Assembly: GCA_964561475.1 (NCBI GenBank)
Contig: CAZLPU010000012.1
Location: forward strand, 11,195 to 75,194
Source of the DNA: CAYUYV01 sp964561475
Lineage (GTDB): Bacteria > Pseudomonadota > Alphaproteobacteria > JAJFIK01
Reading direction: 5' to 3'
DNA: 64,000 bases
Shown piece by piece: positions 9,434-18,563 of the stretch (the first letter of the stretch is position 1; each line of letters begins with the position of its first letter). The notes below the pieces were generated by a model. That model saw only the letters and a program-made list of their open reading frames with translations, was not told the DNA's origin and searched no databases. Both the position numbers and the translations under genes were made by a program.

Positions 9434-10248
9434 CGCGGTGGCCTCTCAATTTGATGGCTGGAACGGTTCTGACGGCGGTCTTCGTGACCTTGGCCCTGGG
9501 CTCCTTTATCTGGACGCCCCATGAGGCCACGGCGCTGGATCTTGCCAACCGTCTGAAGGAACCGTCGGCCACCTATTGGCTCGGCACCGACCATCTAGGC
9601 CGTGACGTCTTCTCCATGATCATGGTGGGCGCACGCAACTCCATTGCCGTGGCTCTGGTGGCTGTGGGCGTGGGGATGCTGATCGGCGTGCCGATCGGTC
9701 TTGCGGCGGCGGCCACACGGGGCTGGTTCGATGAACTCCTGATGCGGACCAATGACCTGGTGTTCGCCTTCCCGGCTCTGATCATGGCGATCCTGATCAC
9801 GGCGGTATTCGGCCCCAGCGCCATCAATGCGATCATCGCCATCGGCATTTTCAACATTCCAGTTTTTGCCCGTCTGGCCAGGGGATCGGCCCTGGCCCTG
9901 TGGCCCAAGGACTACATCCTGGCCGCTCGCAGCGCCGGAAAAGGCCGTGCACGGATTTCGTTCGAGCATATCCTGCCCAATATCGCCAGCCTCCTGATCG
10001 TTCAGAGCACGATCCAATTCTCCCTGGGCGTCATTGCCGAGGCGGGCCTGTCCTATGTGGGCCTGGGTGCCCAGCCGCCCCAGCCCAGCTGGGGCCGGAT
10101 GCTGGCGGAAAGCCAGACCATGATCGACTTCGCGCCGTGGCTGGTCTGGTTTCCGGGCTTTGCGATCTTCTGCACCGTTCTGGGCATCAACCTGATGGGG
10201 GACGGTCTGCGCGACGTTCTCGATCCCCGGCTGACACGGGGGCGCTGA
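9430..10248 (+). CDS. Peptide-type ABC transporter permease, DppC/OppC family
   Basis: A 272-residue inner-membrane permease, the second half of the translocation pore. It has an N-terminal membrane segment, a periplasmic loop with the family motif YWLGTDHLGRDVFS, and a core of about five helices. The EAA-type loop contacting the ATPase is at about residues 155-175 (KDYILAARSAGKGRAR). The C-terminus reads GDGLRDVLDPRL, the standard end of DppC proteins. Its ATG overlaps the stop of the fused binding-protein/permease gene, so the two are translationally coupled. It pairs with the DppB half of that fusion. Confidence 0.93.
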   Translation: MTRWPLNLMAGTVLTAVFVTLALGSFIWTPHEATALDLANRLKEPSATYWLGTDHLGRDVFSMIMVGARNSIAVALVAVGVGMLIGVPIGLAAAATRGWFDELLMRTNDLVFAFPALIMAILITAVFGPSAINAIIAIGIFNIPVFARLARGSALALWPKDYILAARSAGKGRARISFEHILPNIASLLIVQSTIQFSLGVIAEAGLSYVGLGAQPPQPSWGRMLAESQTMIDFAPWLVWFPGFAIFCTVLGINLMGDGLRDVLDPRLTRGR

Positions 10249-10249
10249 C

Positions 10250-12007
10250 GTGAGCAGGCTCCTGACCATAGAGAATCTTACTGTGAAGATCCGGGGCAAG
10301 CTCATCCTTGACAGGGTGTCCCTGGATCTGGCGTCGGGTGAGACTCTCGGGCTGGTCGGTGAATCCGGTTGCGGCAAGTCCATGACGGCCCTGGCCATCA
10401 TGGGTCTGCTGCCCCACGGTGCCCAGGTCACAGGCCGTGTACTGCTCGACGGCAAGGACCTGCTCTCCATGCCCGAACGGGCCATGCGGGAAGCCCGGGG
10501 CCGGGACATGGGCATGGTGTTCCAGGAACCCATGACTGCCCTCAACCCGGTGCACCGGATCGGCGATCAGGTGGCCGAGACCATCCGTATCCATACCGGT
10601 GTGTCCCGGGGCGAAAGCCTGGACAAGGCCGACGAGACCCTCCTGCGGGTGGGCCTGCCTCCGGAACAGGCCGGGCCTGAGCGTTACCCCCACGAGCTTT
10701 CCGGCGGCCAGCGCCAGCGGGTCATCATCGCAATGGCCGTGGCCCTCAAGCCAAAACTGCTGATCGCGGACGAGCCCACCACCGCCCTGGATGTGACCAC
10801 CCAGGCCCAGGTGCTGGAACTGCTGCGCACCCTCTGCGACGAGGACGGCACAGGCCTGCTGCTGATCACCCACGACCTGGCCGTGGTGGCGGACATGGCC
10901 GATCAGGTGGCCATCATGAAAGAGGGCACCATTGTCGAGCGGGATGAAACCGGGAAGTTCTTCTCGGGAACCCGCCATGAATATTCCCGCAAGCTCCTGC
11001 TGGCAGCCACCCACCGGCCGGTGCGCAACGGTCCCCGGCCGGGCCCGGATTCCGATGTCATTCTGAAAGCGGACAATGTCGTCAGGGAGTATCCGGTCCA
11101 GGGCACCGGGTTTTCCTTGAGCCCACGCAAGCCCGTGCGGGCTGTGGACGGGGTCTCCTTCGATATCCGCAAGGGTGAAAGCCTCGGCCTTGTGGGAGAG
11201 TCCGGTTGCGGCAAGTCTACGTTGAGCCGTGTGCTGATGGGTCTGGACCGGGCCCAGGGCGGGACCGTGCGTCTCGAGGGCATGGACGTCAGCCCGAAAA
11301 ACACTCCTGAAATGCGCCAGGTGCGCCAGAAAATCCAGCTCGTGTTCCAGGATCCCCTGGGCAGCTTCAACCCCCGTCACCGGGTCGAGCGGGTGATTTC
11401 CGAGCCGTTCCATCTGCTCGATACGCCGATTTCCGCCGTTGAACGGCGCAAGCGGGTGGAAGAGATGCTGGAACGGGTCAAGCTCCCCCTCTCCGCCGCC
11501 GACCGGTTTCCCCATCAGTTTTCCGGAGGGGAGCGTCAGCGGATCGCCATTGCCCGGGCACTGATCACCCGCCCGTCCATCGTGGTGCTGGATGAGCCGG
11601 TCTCCGCCCTTGACGTGTCCGTGCGGGCGGACGTGCTCAATCTGCTGGCGGAGCTATCCGAGAAGTTCGGCCTGTCCTACCTGTTCATTTCCCACGATCT
11701 CCACGTGGTGCGCAACATCACGGACCGTGTGATGATTATGCACGAAGGCCGGATCGTGGAAACGGGGTATACGGAGAAGGTTTTCACCAAACCCTCCAAC
11801 CCCTATACCCTGAGCCTGATCAACGCGACCCCCACCCTTGACCCCACCTTCGGTCCCGATGAGTCCAGTTGCGGGCTGGGTGAGGGTGATCCGGACTCTG
11901 GGTTCACCGATGATGGGTTCACCGATGATGGGTCCACCGATGATGGAACCGCCGCGGGCGGGTCCGCCGGTGACGATGACATGCCCCGTCCCGCCGCTGC
12001 CCGTTAG
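10250..12007 (+). CDS. Peptide-type ABC transporter double ATPase (DppD-DppF fusion)
   Basis: A 585-residue protein containing two complete ATP-binding cassettes, the fused form of the DppD and DppF subunits. Walker A motifs GESGCGKS lie at residues 37-44 and 316-323. ABC signatures are LSGGQRQR near residue 149 and FSGGERQR near 424; Walker B segments are LLIADEPTT and IVVLDEPVS. The start is GTG at 10250, one base after the permease stop. The last ~35 residues form an acidic, low-complexity tail from a 15-base DNA tandem repeat (GFTDD, GFTDD, GSTDD), not part of the usual family. It supplies energy for the two-part permease upstream. Confidence 0.93.
   Translation: MSRLLTIENLTVKIRGKLILDRVSLDLASGETLGLVGESGCGKSMTALAIMGLLPHGAQVTGRVLLDGKDLLSMPERAMREARGRDMGMVFQEPMTALNPVHRIGDQVAETIRIHTGVSRGESLDKADETLLRVGLPPEQAGPERYPHELSGGQRQRVIIAMAVALKPKLLIADEPTTALDVTTQAQVLELLRTLCDEDGTGLLLITHDLAVVADMADQVAIMKEGTIVERDETGKFFSGTRHEYSRKLLLAATHRPVRNGPRPGPDSDVILKADNVVREYPVQGTGFSLSPRKPVRAVDGVSFDIRKGESLGLVGESGCGKSTLSRVLMGLDRAQGGTVRLEGMDVSPKNTPEMRQVRQKIQLVFQDPLGSFNPRHRVERVISEPFHLLDTPISAVERRKRVEEMLERVKLPLSAADRFPHQFSGGERQRIAIARALITRPSIVVLDEPVSALDVSVRADVLNLLAELSEKFGLSYLFISHDLHVVRNITDRVMIMHEGRIVETGYTEKVFTKPSNPYTLSLINATPTLDPTFGPDESSCGLGEGDPDSGFTDDGFTDDGSTDDGTAAGGSAGDDDMPRPAAAR
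11901..11945 (+). repeat. Three tandem copies of a 15-bp repeat in ATPase gene tail
   Basis: Units begin at 11901, 11916 and 11931 and read GGTTCACCGATGATG with one change in the third copy. The period is a multiple of three, so the frame stays open and the repeat adds five acidic residues per copy. It lies just before the stop codon. Confidence 0.85.
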
Positions 12008-12016
12008 GATCCTGCC

Positions 12017-13465
12017 ATGACCATTCCCTTCGGCACTCAGACCATGTTTGTCGGGGGCGAATGGAGCCCTGCAAGCGGCGGAACCCTTCCCCTTGAAAAC
12101 CCCTCCACCGGTGAGGAGCTCGGTCGCATCGCCCGGGGCCTGGGGAGCGATATTGACCGGGCGGTCGCCATGGCCCGGGCCTCTCTGGAGGGGCCATGGG
12201 GCGCCATGAGCGCCAGCGAGCGGGGCAGGGTGCTCTCGCGCATGGCGGTCCTGGTTGCGCAGCAGACGGAGGAGCTGGCCCGGCTTGAGGCCCTGGATGT
12301 GGGTAAGCCCCTGACCCAGGCCCGGGCGGACGCCAAGGCCCTTGCCCGCTATTGCGAGTTTTACGGCGGCGCGGCGGATAAGCTCCACGGAGAAACCATC
12401 CCTTATTTGAGCGGTTACACGGTCTACACCCTGCGCGAACCCCATGGGGTCACGGGTCATATCGTGCCCTGGAACTACCCCATGCAGATCATCGGCCGGT
12501 CCGTGGGCGCGGCTCTGGCCACAGGGAATGCGGTGGTGCTGAAACCCGCCGAGGAAGCCTGTCTGACCGCCCTTCTCTTTGCACGGATTGCCTCTGAAGC
12601 GGGCCTCCCCGCCGGTGCCCTCAATGTGGTGCCGGGACTCGGCGAAGAAGCCGGCGCGGCCCTGGCGGCCCATCCGGGCATCGATCATCTGTCCTTCACC
12701 GGATCCCTTGCCGTGGGCCGCCTCGTGCAGGCCGCCGCCGCGGAACATGTCGTGCCGGTGACCCTGGAGCTGGGGGGCAAGTCACCGCAGATCGTCTTTG
12801 ATGATGCGGATCTGGACGCGGCCCTGCCATTCCTGGTCAATGCGGGCATTCAGAACGCGGGCCAGACCTGTTCCGCCGCATCAAGACTGTTGATCCAGCG
12901 GGGGATCCTCCAGGAGGCCACCCGGCGGCTGAGTGCGCGCTACGCGGAGCTTGTGGTTGGTCCCGCCTCTGACGATCGGGATGTGGGTCCCCTGGTATCC
13001 GCCCGCCAGAAAGAGATTGTCGAGGGTTTCCTGCGTCAGGGGCTGGAAAGCGGTCTTGAGATTGCCGCCCGGGGCCGTATCGCCGATGGTGCGCCCTCCG
13101 GCGGGCATTATGTAGCGCCGGTCCTGTTTACCAATGTGCCCACGGACAATGCCCTGGCCCGGGACGAGATTTTCGGACCGATACAGACCATCATCCCTTT
13201 CGATACGGAAGAAGAAGCGGTCGCCATCGCCAACGGCACCGATTACGGCCTGGTGGCCGGGGTGTGGACCCGGGACGGTGCCCGGCAGATGCGCCTCGCG
13301 AAGGCCATCCGTTCGGGGCAGGTGTTCATCAACAATTATGGGGCCGGCGGCGGCGTGGAGCTGCCCTTTGGCGGCACGGGAAAATCCGGCTACGGACGGG
13401 AAAAGGGCTTCGAGGCCCTGTACGGGTTCTCCCGCCTGAAAACCATTGCCGCCCTCCACGGCTAG
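12017..13465 (+). CDS. NAD(P)-dependent aldehyde dehydrogenase
   Basis: A 482-residue aldehyde dehydrogenase of normal length. The catalytic cysteine is Cys285 (NAGQTCSAASRLL), and the general-base glutamate is Glu251 (TLELGGKSP). The Rossmann nucleotide-binding part includes the NYP motif (VPWNYPMQI) and the SFTGS loop. The ribosome site AGGA at 12006-12009 overlaps the stop codon of the ATPase gene, so translation is likely coupled. Enzymes of this group oxidise an aldehyde, often an omega-amino or semialdehyde, to the acid. With the omega-aminotransferase at 1157 it could complete conversion of an omega-amino acid to a dicarboxylate; this pairing is inference. Confidence 0.93.
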   Translation: MTIPFGTQTMFVGGEWSPASGGTLPLENPSTGEELGRIARGLGSDIDRAVAMARASLEGPWGAMSASERGRVLSRMAVLVAQQTEELARLEALDVGKPLTQARADAKALARYCEFYGGAADKLHGETIPYLSGYTVYTLREPHGVTGHIVPWNYPMQIIGRSVGAALATGNAVVLKPAEEACLTALLFARIASEAGLPAGALNVVPGLGEEAGAALAAHPGIDHLSFTGSLAVGRLVQAAAAEHVVPVTLELGGKSPQIVFDDADLDAALPFLVNAGIQNAGQTCSAASRLLIQRGILQEATRRLSARYAELVVGPASDDRDVGPLVSARQKEIVEGFLRQGLESGLEIAARGRIADGAPSGGHYVAPVLFTNVPTDNALARDEIFGPIQTIIPFDTEEEAVAIANGTDYGLVAGVWTRDGARQMRLAKAIRSGQVFINNYGAGGGVELPFGGTGKSGYGREKGFEALYGFSRLKTIAALHG

Positions 13466-13511
13466 ACCCCGGTCCGTGACGGGTGCGGCGCCCAAGTCTG
13501 CGGCATGGCCC

Positions 13512-13580
13512 GGCGCGTCAGAGCCGAGCGCTGCAAGGACAGGTGCTTTAGCGTTGGGCACTTCAGGGCTGGGCGCTTCA
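13512..13580 (-). repeat. Degenerate 15-bp tandem repeat between ALDH and SDR genes
   Basis: On the minus strand, four to five imperfect 15-base units run in a row (for example CGCCCAGCCCTGAAG then TGCCCAACGCTAAAG). They fill most of the gap between the aldehyde dehydrogenase stop and the SDR start. No hairpin or coding signal is evident, and the similarity between units is only partial. Confidence 0.5.
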
Positions 13581-13599
13581 GATTGGAAAGGGGAGCTCC

Positions 13600-14355
13600 A
13601 TGAGGCTGGAGGGTAAACGGGCCATCGTAACCGGGGGAGCCTCCGGCTTCGGGCTCGGCATTGTCGAGACGTTTCTCCGGGAAGGGGCCCGGGTGCTCAT
13701 CGCCGATATCAACGGGGATGCCGCGATCGAGGCCGCACGCTCCCTGGACCCTGGCGCCCGCGAGGTGGTGGCCCAAGCCACGGACGTATCCCGGAACGAC
13801 AGTGTTGCCGCCATGGCGGCAGCCGCGTGTGAGGCGTTCGGCGGTGTGGATATTCTCGTCAACAATGCCGGGATCGGACAAACCCCCATGCCCCTGGAGG
13901 CCATGGAGGATGATCAGTTCGACCGGATTTTCCAGGTCAATGCGCGTTCCGTCTATCTCACCGCCCGTCATGTGGTGCCTGTCCTGAAAAGTGGGGGAGC
14001 GGGGGCGATCCTGAATGTGGCCTCCACCGGCGGTGTGAGTCCCCGGCCGGGGCTGACCTGGTACAATGCCTCCAAGGGCTGGATGATCACGGCGACCCGG
14101 GCCATGGCGGTGGAACTGGCGCCCTCGGGCATTCGGGTGAACGCCATCAACCCGGTCGCCGGCGAAACGCCCCTCCTGAAGACCTTCATGGGGGAGGACA
14201 CGCCGGAAATCCGCGCCAAATTCCTGTCCACCATCCCCCTGGGCCGGTTTTCCACCCCCCGGGACATGGGGGAAGCGGCGGCCTTTCTCTGTTCCGATGC
14301 AGCGTCTATGATCACTGGGGTCGCCATGGAAGTGGATGGCGGACGGTGCATCTGA
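13600..14355 (+). CDS. Short-chain dehydrogenase/reductase (SDR)
   Basis: A 251-residue classical SDR. The cofactor motif TGGASGFGLG starts at residue 11, the NNAG motif is near residue 88, and the catalytic YxxxK is Tyr155-Lys159 (WYNASKG) after a serine in NVASTGG. The acidic residue after the second strand (IADING) suggests NAD(H) rather than NADP(H). AAGGGGAG lies 7 bases before the ATG. It would oxidise an alcohol or reduce a ketone in the same catabolic route as its neighbours; substrate unknown. Confidence 0.93.
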   Translation: MRLEGKRAIVTGGASGFGLGIVETFLREGARVLIADINGDAAIEAARSLDPGAREVVAQATDVSRNDSVAAMAAAACEAFGGVDILVNNAGIGQTPMPLEAMEDDQFDRIFQVNARSVYLTARHVVPVLKSGGAGAILNVASTGGVSPRPGLTWYNASKGWMITATRAMAVELAPSGIRVNAINPVAGETPLLKTFMGEDTPEIRAKFLSTIPLGRFSTPRDMGEAAAFLCSDAASMITGVAMEVDGGRCI

Positions 14356-14397
14356 GGGTGCCGGATCCGCGTGGCGGTCCGGTCAAGGGAGACAGGG

Positions 14398-15426
14398 ATG
14401 GCGGTTCCGGGCGATATGAATCTGATTACGGATGTTCCGGGTCTCATGGTCGGTCAGGCCCAGTGCAACCGTGCTGTCACGGGCGTGACCGTGGTGACCG
14501 GCGGCTCCCTGTTCACGGCGGCCTGCGATGTGCGCGGCGGCGGACCCGGCAGCCGGGAGACGGATGTTCTGGGTCCGTCCAATCTGGTGCAGAAGATCAA
14601 TGCCGTTGTTCTATCCGGTGGCTCCGTATACGGATTGGCAGCGGGCGACGGTGTGGTGTCCGCCCTGGCCCAGAATGGCATCGGGCAGGTGTTCGGCAAG
14701 ACACCGGTGCCCATTCCCATCGTCCCCGGCGCTGTGCTCCATGACCTGGGCAATGGCGGCGACAAGACCTGGGGCATGACGCCCCCCTATCGGGATCTGG
14801 GGATTGAAGCCCTGGACCAGGCTGGCCGGGCCTTCGAACTGGGGCTTTTCGGGGCCGGGCGGGGGGCCATGGCCGGGCTGGTCAAGGGCGGTATCGGGTC
14901 CGCCTCCCTTGATCTTGGGGACGGGCTTGTGGTGGGTGCCCTGGTGGCGGTCAATGCCGCCGGGTCCGTCGTTACGCCCGGCGGACAGCACTTTTATGCG
15001 GCCCCTTATGAAATCGGTATGGAGTTCGGCGGGTTCGGTCTAGGGCCTAAGGAAGATCTGAGTGAGCCGCTCCCGGCCTATTCCCGGCTGCGTTACCGGG
15101 AGGAATTGGCTCTCTCCGCCGCCGCCAACACCACCCTGGCGGTGGTTGCCTCCAATGGCGGCTTGAACCGGGCCGAGTGTATGCGGGTGGCCACCATGGC
15201 CCATGACGGAATGGCCCGGGCCATCCGCCCGGTCCACACGCCCTTTGACGGGGATATCGTTTTTGCATTGTCCACGGATGATCCCGGCGGTATGCCTCCC
15301 CGGGAATACGAGAGTGACCGCACCTTCAAGCTTACCAAAATGGGTGCAGCGGCGGGGGATTGCCTGGCCCGGGCCATCGCCCGGGCGGTCTACCATGCCA
15401 ATCCGGATCTGTTCAGCACCACTTGA
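14398..15426 (+). CDS. P1-family (NylC/DmpA-like) autoprocessing N-terminal nucleophile hydrolase
   Basis: A 342-residue member of the P1/S58 family. The ATG at 14398 is chosen over an upstream GTG at 14371 because AAGGGA lies 8 bases before it and the family N-terminus (LITDVPGLMVGQA) follows. The central SGGSVYGLAAGDGV motif is diagnostic. Precursors in this family cleave themselves to expose a new N-terminal Ser/Thr; here ANTTLAVVASNG predicts cleavage between Asn244 and Thr245. That is the NylC-type arrangement (Asn266/Thr267 in 6-aminohexanoate-oligomer hydrolase) rather than the Gly-Ser of DmpA. The later segment RPVHTPFDGDIVFALSTDD also matches NylC in layout. Members cleave amide bonds in aminopeptides, beta-peptides or omega-amino acid oligomers. 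It is the last gene of the transporter operon. Confidence 0.9.
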   Translation: MAVPGDMNLITDVPGLMVGQAQCNRAVTGVTVVTGGSLFTAACDVRGGGPGSRETDVLGPSNLVQKINAVVLSGGSVYGLAAGDGVVSALAQNGIGQVFGKTPVPIPIVPGAVLHDLGNGGDKTWGMTPPYRDLGIEALDQAGRAFELGLFGAGRGAMAGLVKGGIGSASLDLGDGLVVGALVAVNAAGSVVTPGGQHFYAAPYEIGMEFGGFGLGPKEDLSEPLPAYSRLRYREELALSAAANTTLAVVASNGGLNRAECMRVATMAHDGMARAIRPVHTPFDGDIVFALSTDDPGGMPPREYESDRTFKLTKMGAAAGDCLARAIARAVYHANPDLFSTT

Positions 15427-15447
15427 GCGGCGGGGTGAGCACGGTCT

Positions 15448-15855
15448 TCAGCCGGGGAAGCGTTCGAAGGCCGGCACACCCTCGGGCAGCAGATGGAATG
15501 CCTGCATTTCCGAGGTATAGATCACCAACAAGGGCCCTTCGTACTGGGACGGATCATCCATGGACCCCACCTTCAGGATCACCGTGCCGGGAAGCCCCGG
15601 GGCCCGGGTGAGGATGGGCGTGCCGCAGGTGGCGCAGAATTCCCGGCTTACGGGATTTTCCAGATCGGGCTTGCTGAACGCAGCGGGCTGATCCTTGGTG
15701 TAGCGGAACGCGGCTTCGGGCATGCCGAGAGCATAGTTTGGACCACCTCCGGCGCAGTATTGGCACTCCCGGCAATGGCACTGGATCTTGAAGAGAGGAT
15801 CCCCATCCACCTCATAGCGCACCGCGCCACAGTAACATCCGCCTTCAATATGCAT
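15448..15855 (-). CDS. GFA/CENP-V domain zinc protein
   Basis: A 135-residue protein of the glutathione-dependent formaldehyde-activating (GFA) domain family. Zinc ligands appear in the expected order: CYCGAVRY near the N-terminus, CHCRECQ around residue 32, and CATCGTPI near residue 95. These small cytoplasmic proteins bind zinc and perhaps thiol adducts, but most have no proven reaction. It converges with the P1-family gene, the two stops being 21 bases apart, and lies just downstream of the P450 gene on the same strand. Confidence 0.9.
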   Translation of the reverse strand: MHIEGGCYCGAVRYEVDGDPLFKIQCHCRECQYCAGGGPNYALGMPEAAFRYTKDQPAAFSKPDLENPVSREFCATCGTPILTRAPGLPGTVILKVGSMDDPSQYEGPLLVIYTSEMQAFHLLPEGVPAFERFPG

Positions 15856-15903
15856 GGTCCGCTTTCTCCTGTCTGACTACCAATTGTCCGGGTAACCCCA
15901 CAT

Positions 15904-17196
15904 TCAGGTCATGGTGAACCGGATCGGCAGATGTTTTGGTCCGTTCACGAAGGTTGAGGCGCCGATTTCCGGCTCCCCGTCGAGTTCGACACTGGTCAGC
16001 CGGGGGATGAGTTCCTCGAACAGGATCCGCATTTCCATCTTGGCCAGATGCTGCCCCAGGCACAGATGGGCGCCATACCCGAAAGCGAGATGCTTGTTGG
16101 GGGAGCGGTCGGAGCGGAACACGAAGGGGTCCTCGAACACCTCTTCATCCCGGTTGCCCGATGCGTAACACAGCATCAGCCAGTCACCCTTGGCAATCGT
16201 GCGGCCCGCCAGTTCCGTGTCCGCCGTTGCGCTGCGCATGAAGGTCTTCACCGGCGTGGTCCAGCGGATGGCCTCGTCCACGAGACCGGGAATGAGGCTC
16301 GGGTCCGCCTTCACCTTGGCGAATTCCTCCGGATCCGCTGCAATGGCCCCCATGGCGCCGGCGGTGGAGGAGGAGGTGGTGTCGTGTCCGGCAGTCGCGA
16401 CGATCGTGTAATAGCCCATTTCCTCCAGGGGAGAGATGGGGCGCCCGTCGATCGTGGCATTGGCGATCACGCTGGCGACGTCATTGCGGGGATTGGCCCG
16501 CCGGTCATCGCTCAGGGCCTGGAAATAGGCGTTGATGTCCTGGACCACCTCGAAGATCATATTGGTGAATTCCTCCGGGGTCATCGCTTCCATGGCCCGG
16601 GAGGTTTCCGGGTCCTGGGCCCCGAAAAGTTCCTGAGTCAGACGCATCATGAAGGGCTCGTCTTCCCGGGGCACGCCGAGAATGCTCATGATCACGTGGA
16701 GGGGATAGCCAAGGGCCACGGCGGTGACGAAATCGCACCGGCCCCCCTCGGCGGCCATCTTGTCCACGGTTTCCCGGGCAATCACCCGGATGTCGTTTTC
16801 GATCTTGCGCAGATTGGGGGGCATGAACCAGGCCTGGGTCAAGGCGCGGTATTTCGGATGATCCGGCGGGTCCATCTGCACCAGGGAGCGCACCAGATGG
16901 GGACTGCCCCCCATGATATCCCGCACCCGGCGGTCCGAGGCCTGGGTGGTCAGGGTCGTGGCCAGGTCCCCATTGTGGAACAGATTGTTCTGGCGGCTGA
17001 CGGAGAGGATATCCGCATGTTTCGTCACCACCCAGAAGGGATCGTACCCGGGCAGATCGGCCACACCGAGGGGATTGTTCCGGCGCAGCCATTGATGGGC
17101 CTGAAAGATCCGGTGATCGGCATAGGCGCCCGGGTCGACCAGGTGTGCGGCGATCTCGTCGGGGATCCGGTGGGCGGACTGGGCAGCGGTCAGCAT
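15904..17196 (-). CDS. Cytochrome P450
   Basis: A 430-residue bacterial class I P450. The start at 17196 is preferred to an upstream in-frame ATG at 17235 because AGGAGC lies five bases before it and the sequence MLTAAQSAHRIP fits. The haem-binding loop FGYGAHLCLGQHLAK gives the axial Cys379. The I-helix oxygen-activation motif is AGHDTTSSS, and the K-helix ExxR is EAIR. Such enzymes hydroxylate lipophilic substrates such as fatty acids, terpenes or steroids. No ferredoxin or ferredoxin reductase gene is adjacent. The APH-like kinase gene diverges from it, a pairing often seen in lipid and steroid degradation clusters; that link is inference. Confidence 0.95.
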   Translation of the reverse strand: MLTAAQSAHRIPDEIAAHLVDPGAYADHRIFQAHQWLRRNNPLGVADLPGYDPFWVVTKHADILSVSRQNNLFHNGDLATTLTTQASDRRVRDIMGGSPHLVRSLVQMDPPDHPKYRALTQAWFMPPNLRKIENDIRVIARETVDKMAAEGGRCDFVTAVALGYPLHVIMSILGVPREDEPFMMRLTQELFGAQDPETSRAMEAMTPEEFTNMIFEVVQDINAYFQALSDDRRANPRNDVASVIANATIDGRPISPLEEMGYYTIVATAGHDTTSSSTAGAMGAIAADPEEFAKVKADPSLIPGLVDEAIRWTTPVKTFMRSATADTELAGRTIAKGDWLMLCYASGNRDEEVFEDPFVFRSDRSPNKHLAFGYGAHLCLGQHLAKMEMRILFEELIPRLTSVELDGEPEIGASTFVNGPKHLPIRFTMT

Positions 17197-17379
17197 GGGC
17201 AGCTCCTGGCGGTCATCCGATACATGCACGCACAAGCATTCAAGGGGGTGGTGGATTTGTCAATTGGCACCTGGACCCGGCGTGGCGTTCGGGGGGATCT
17301 TGATCGGAGCCGGGGAACCGGCCCATCATGGGACCAATGACCGGACAACAACCCGCAACGGGACCAGGAGGAACGCCCC
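17197..17379. promoter_or_regulatory. Divergent promoter region between P450 and kinase genes
   Basis: This 183-base gap carries the ribosome sites for both genes: AGGAGC (minus strand) for the P450 and AGGAGG at 17366-17371 for the kinase. Promoters for both directions should lie here. No clear operator palindrome was noticed. Confidence 0.4.
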
Positions 17380-18498
17380 ATGCTGTCGCGCCTGTTCGGA
17401 GGTCACCATCGCTCCGGCCCGCCGCCCATTCCCGATGATCCCCTCAATCTGGAGCCCGGGTGGTTCAACACCCTTTTCGCCCATCTGGGCTGGGATGCGG
17501 TGGTGTCCCGGGTTCAGGGCCAATCCGTGGGCACGGGCCAGATCGGCCTGAATGTGCGGTTCACCATCGCTTACAAGCGCAACCGGTCGAACGCTCCGGC
17601 GAGCATTGTCGGCAAGTTTCCCTCCTACAGCGAAACGAGCCAGGCGGCGGCCCAGGCCCTGGGGCATTACAAGCGGGAGGTGTTCTTTTACCGGACCTTT
17701 CCCGATGTGGCCCGGCGGATCGCACCGGAGGCTCTTTATACGGATTATGACGGGGAGACCAACCGCTTTGTTCTGCTGATGGAGGACATGGCGCCCTCGG
17801 TCCAGGGCGATCAACTGAGAGGGTGCAGCCTCGCCGAGGCGAAACGGGCCATGGATTATGCGGCCATTCTCCATGCGGCACACTGGAACGATCCGGACCT
17901 GGACGGTTACGAATGGCTTGAGGCCTCGTCAAGCGCGCCCCAGGGACCCATCACCCTGGAGGTGATCGAAGGGCTCTGGCACGGGTTCAAGGAACGCTAT
18001 GCGGACCGTCTGACCGGTGACGAGGAGCGGGTGGGGGACGCCTATGCCGGTGCCCTCGCCCGGTGGTCGGAGGGGTATGACGGACCCCGCTGTCTGACCC
18101 ATGCAGATTATCGCCTGGACAACATGCTGTTCGGCGATGCCTATGCCCAAAAGCCCCTGGTGGTGGTGGACTGGCAGACCGCCGGCGTGCGGGGTCCGGC
18201 CATCGACGTGGCCTATTTTATCGGCGCGGGCCTGACCAGGGACATCCGGCCCCAACTGGAACGCCAGCTTCTCGACCACTACCATGCGGCCCTGAACCGG
18301 GAAGGGGTGCGCTATTACAGCCAGGAGCAGCTTTTCCAGCACTACCGCTGGTTCTCCTTCTTCGGACTGTCCGTGGCCTTTGCGGCGGCCATGCTGGTCG
18401 AGCAGACCGAACGGGGAGACGAGATGTTCCTCACCATGACTCGGCGCCACGTGGATCATATTCTCGCCCTGGACGCCCTCGATCTGCTGAAAGGGTAG
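17380..18498 (+). CDS. Phosphotransferase (APH/EcKinase-like fold)
   Basis: A 372-residue protein-kinase-like phosphotransferase. The N-lobe contains the nucleotide-binding lysine strand (ASIVGKFPS), and the catalytic loop LTHADYRLDNMLF follows the Brenner HxDxxxxN pattern. The metal-binding strand is VVVDWQTAGVRGPAIDVAYF. These features are shared by aminoglycoside phosphotransferases, choline kinases and large families of unknown substrate; there is no reason here to infer antibiotic resistance. AGGAGG lies eight bases before the ATG. It diverges from the P450 gene. Confidence 0.87.
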   Translation: MLSRLFGGHHRSGPPPIPDDPLNLEPGWFNTLFAHLGWDAVVSRVQGQSVGTGQIGLNVRFTIAYKRNRSNAPASIVGKFPSYSETSQAAAQALGHYKREVFFYRTFPDVARRIAPEALYTDYDGETNRFVLLMEDMAPSVQGDQLRGCSLAEAKRAMDYAAILHAAHWNDPDLDGYEWLEASSSAPQGPITLEVIEGLWHGFKERYADRLTGDEERVGDAYAGALARWSEGYDGPRCLTHADYRLDNMLFGDAYAQKPLVVVDWQTAGVRGPAIDVAYFIGAGLTRDIRPQLERQLLDHYHAALNREGVRYYSQEQLFQHYRWFSFFGLSVAFAAAMLVEQTERGDEMFLTMTRRHVDHILALDALDLLKG

Positions 18499-18563
18499 GG
18501 CGAGGGAGCCGGGTCGATCCTTTTGTTCAGCGAAAACCAACGAGATGTATCAGGGGCAGGACA

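Noticed and set aside
17380..18498. Aminoglycoside resistance gene
   Set aside because: Only the kinase fold is shared. The sequence and its position beside a P450 fit the broad phosphotransferase family, and nothing points to drug modification.
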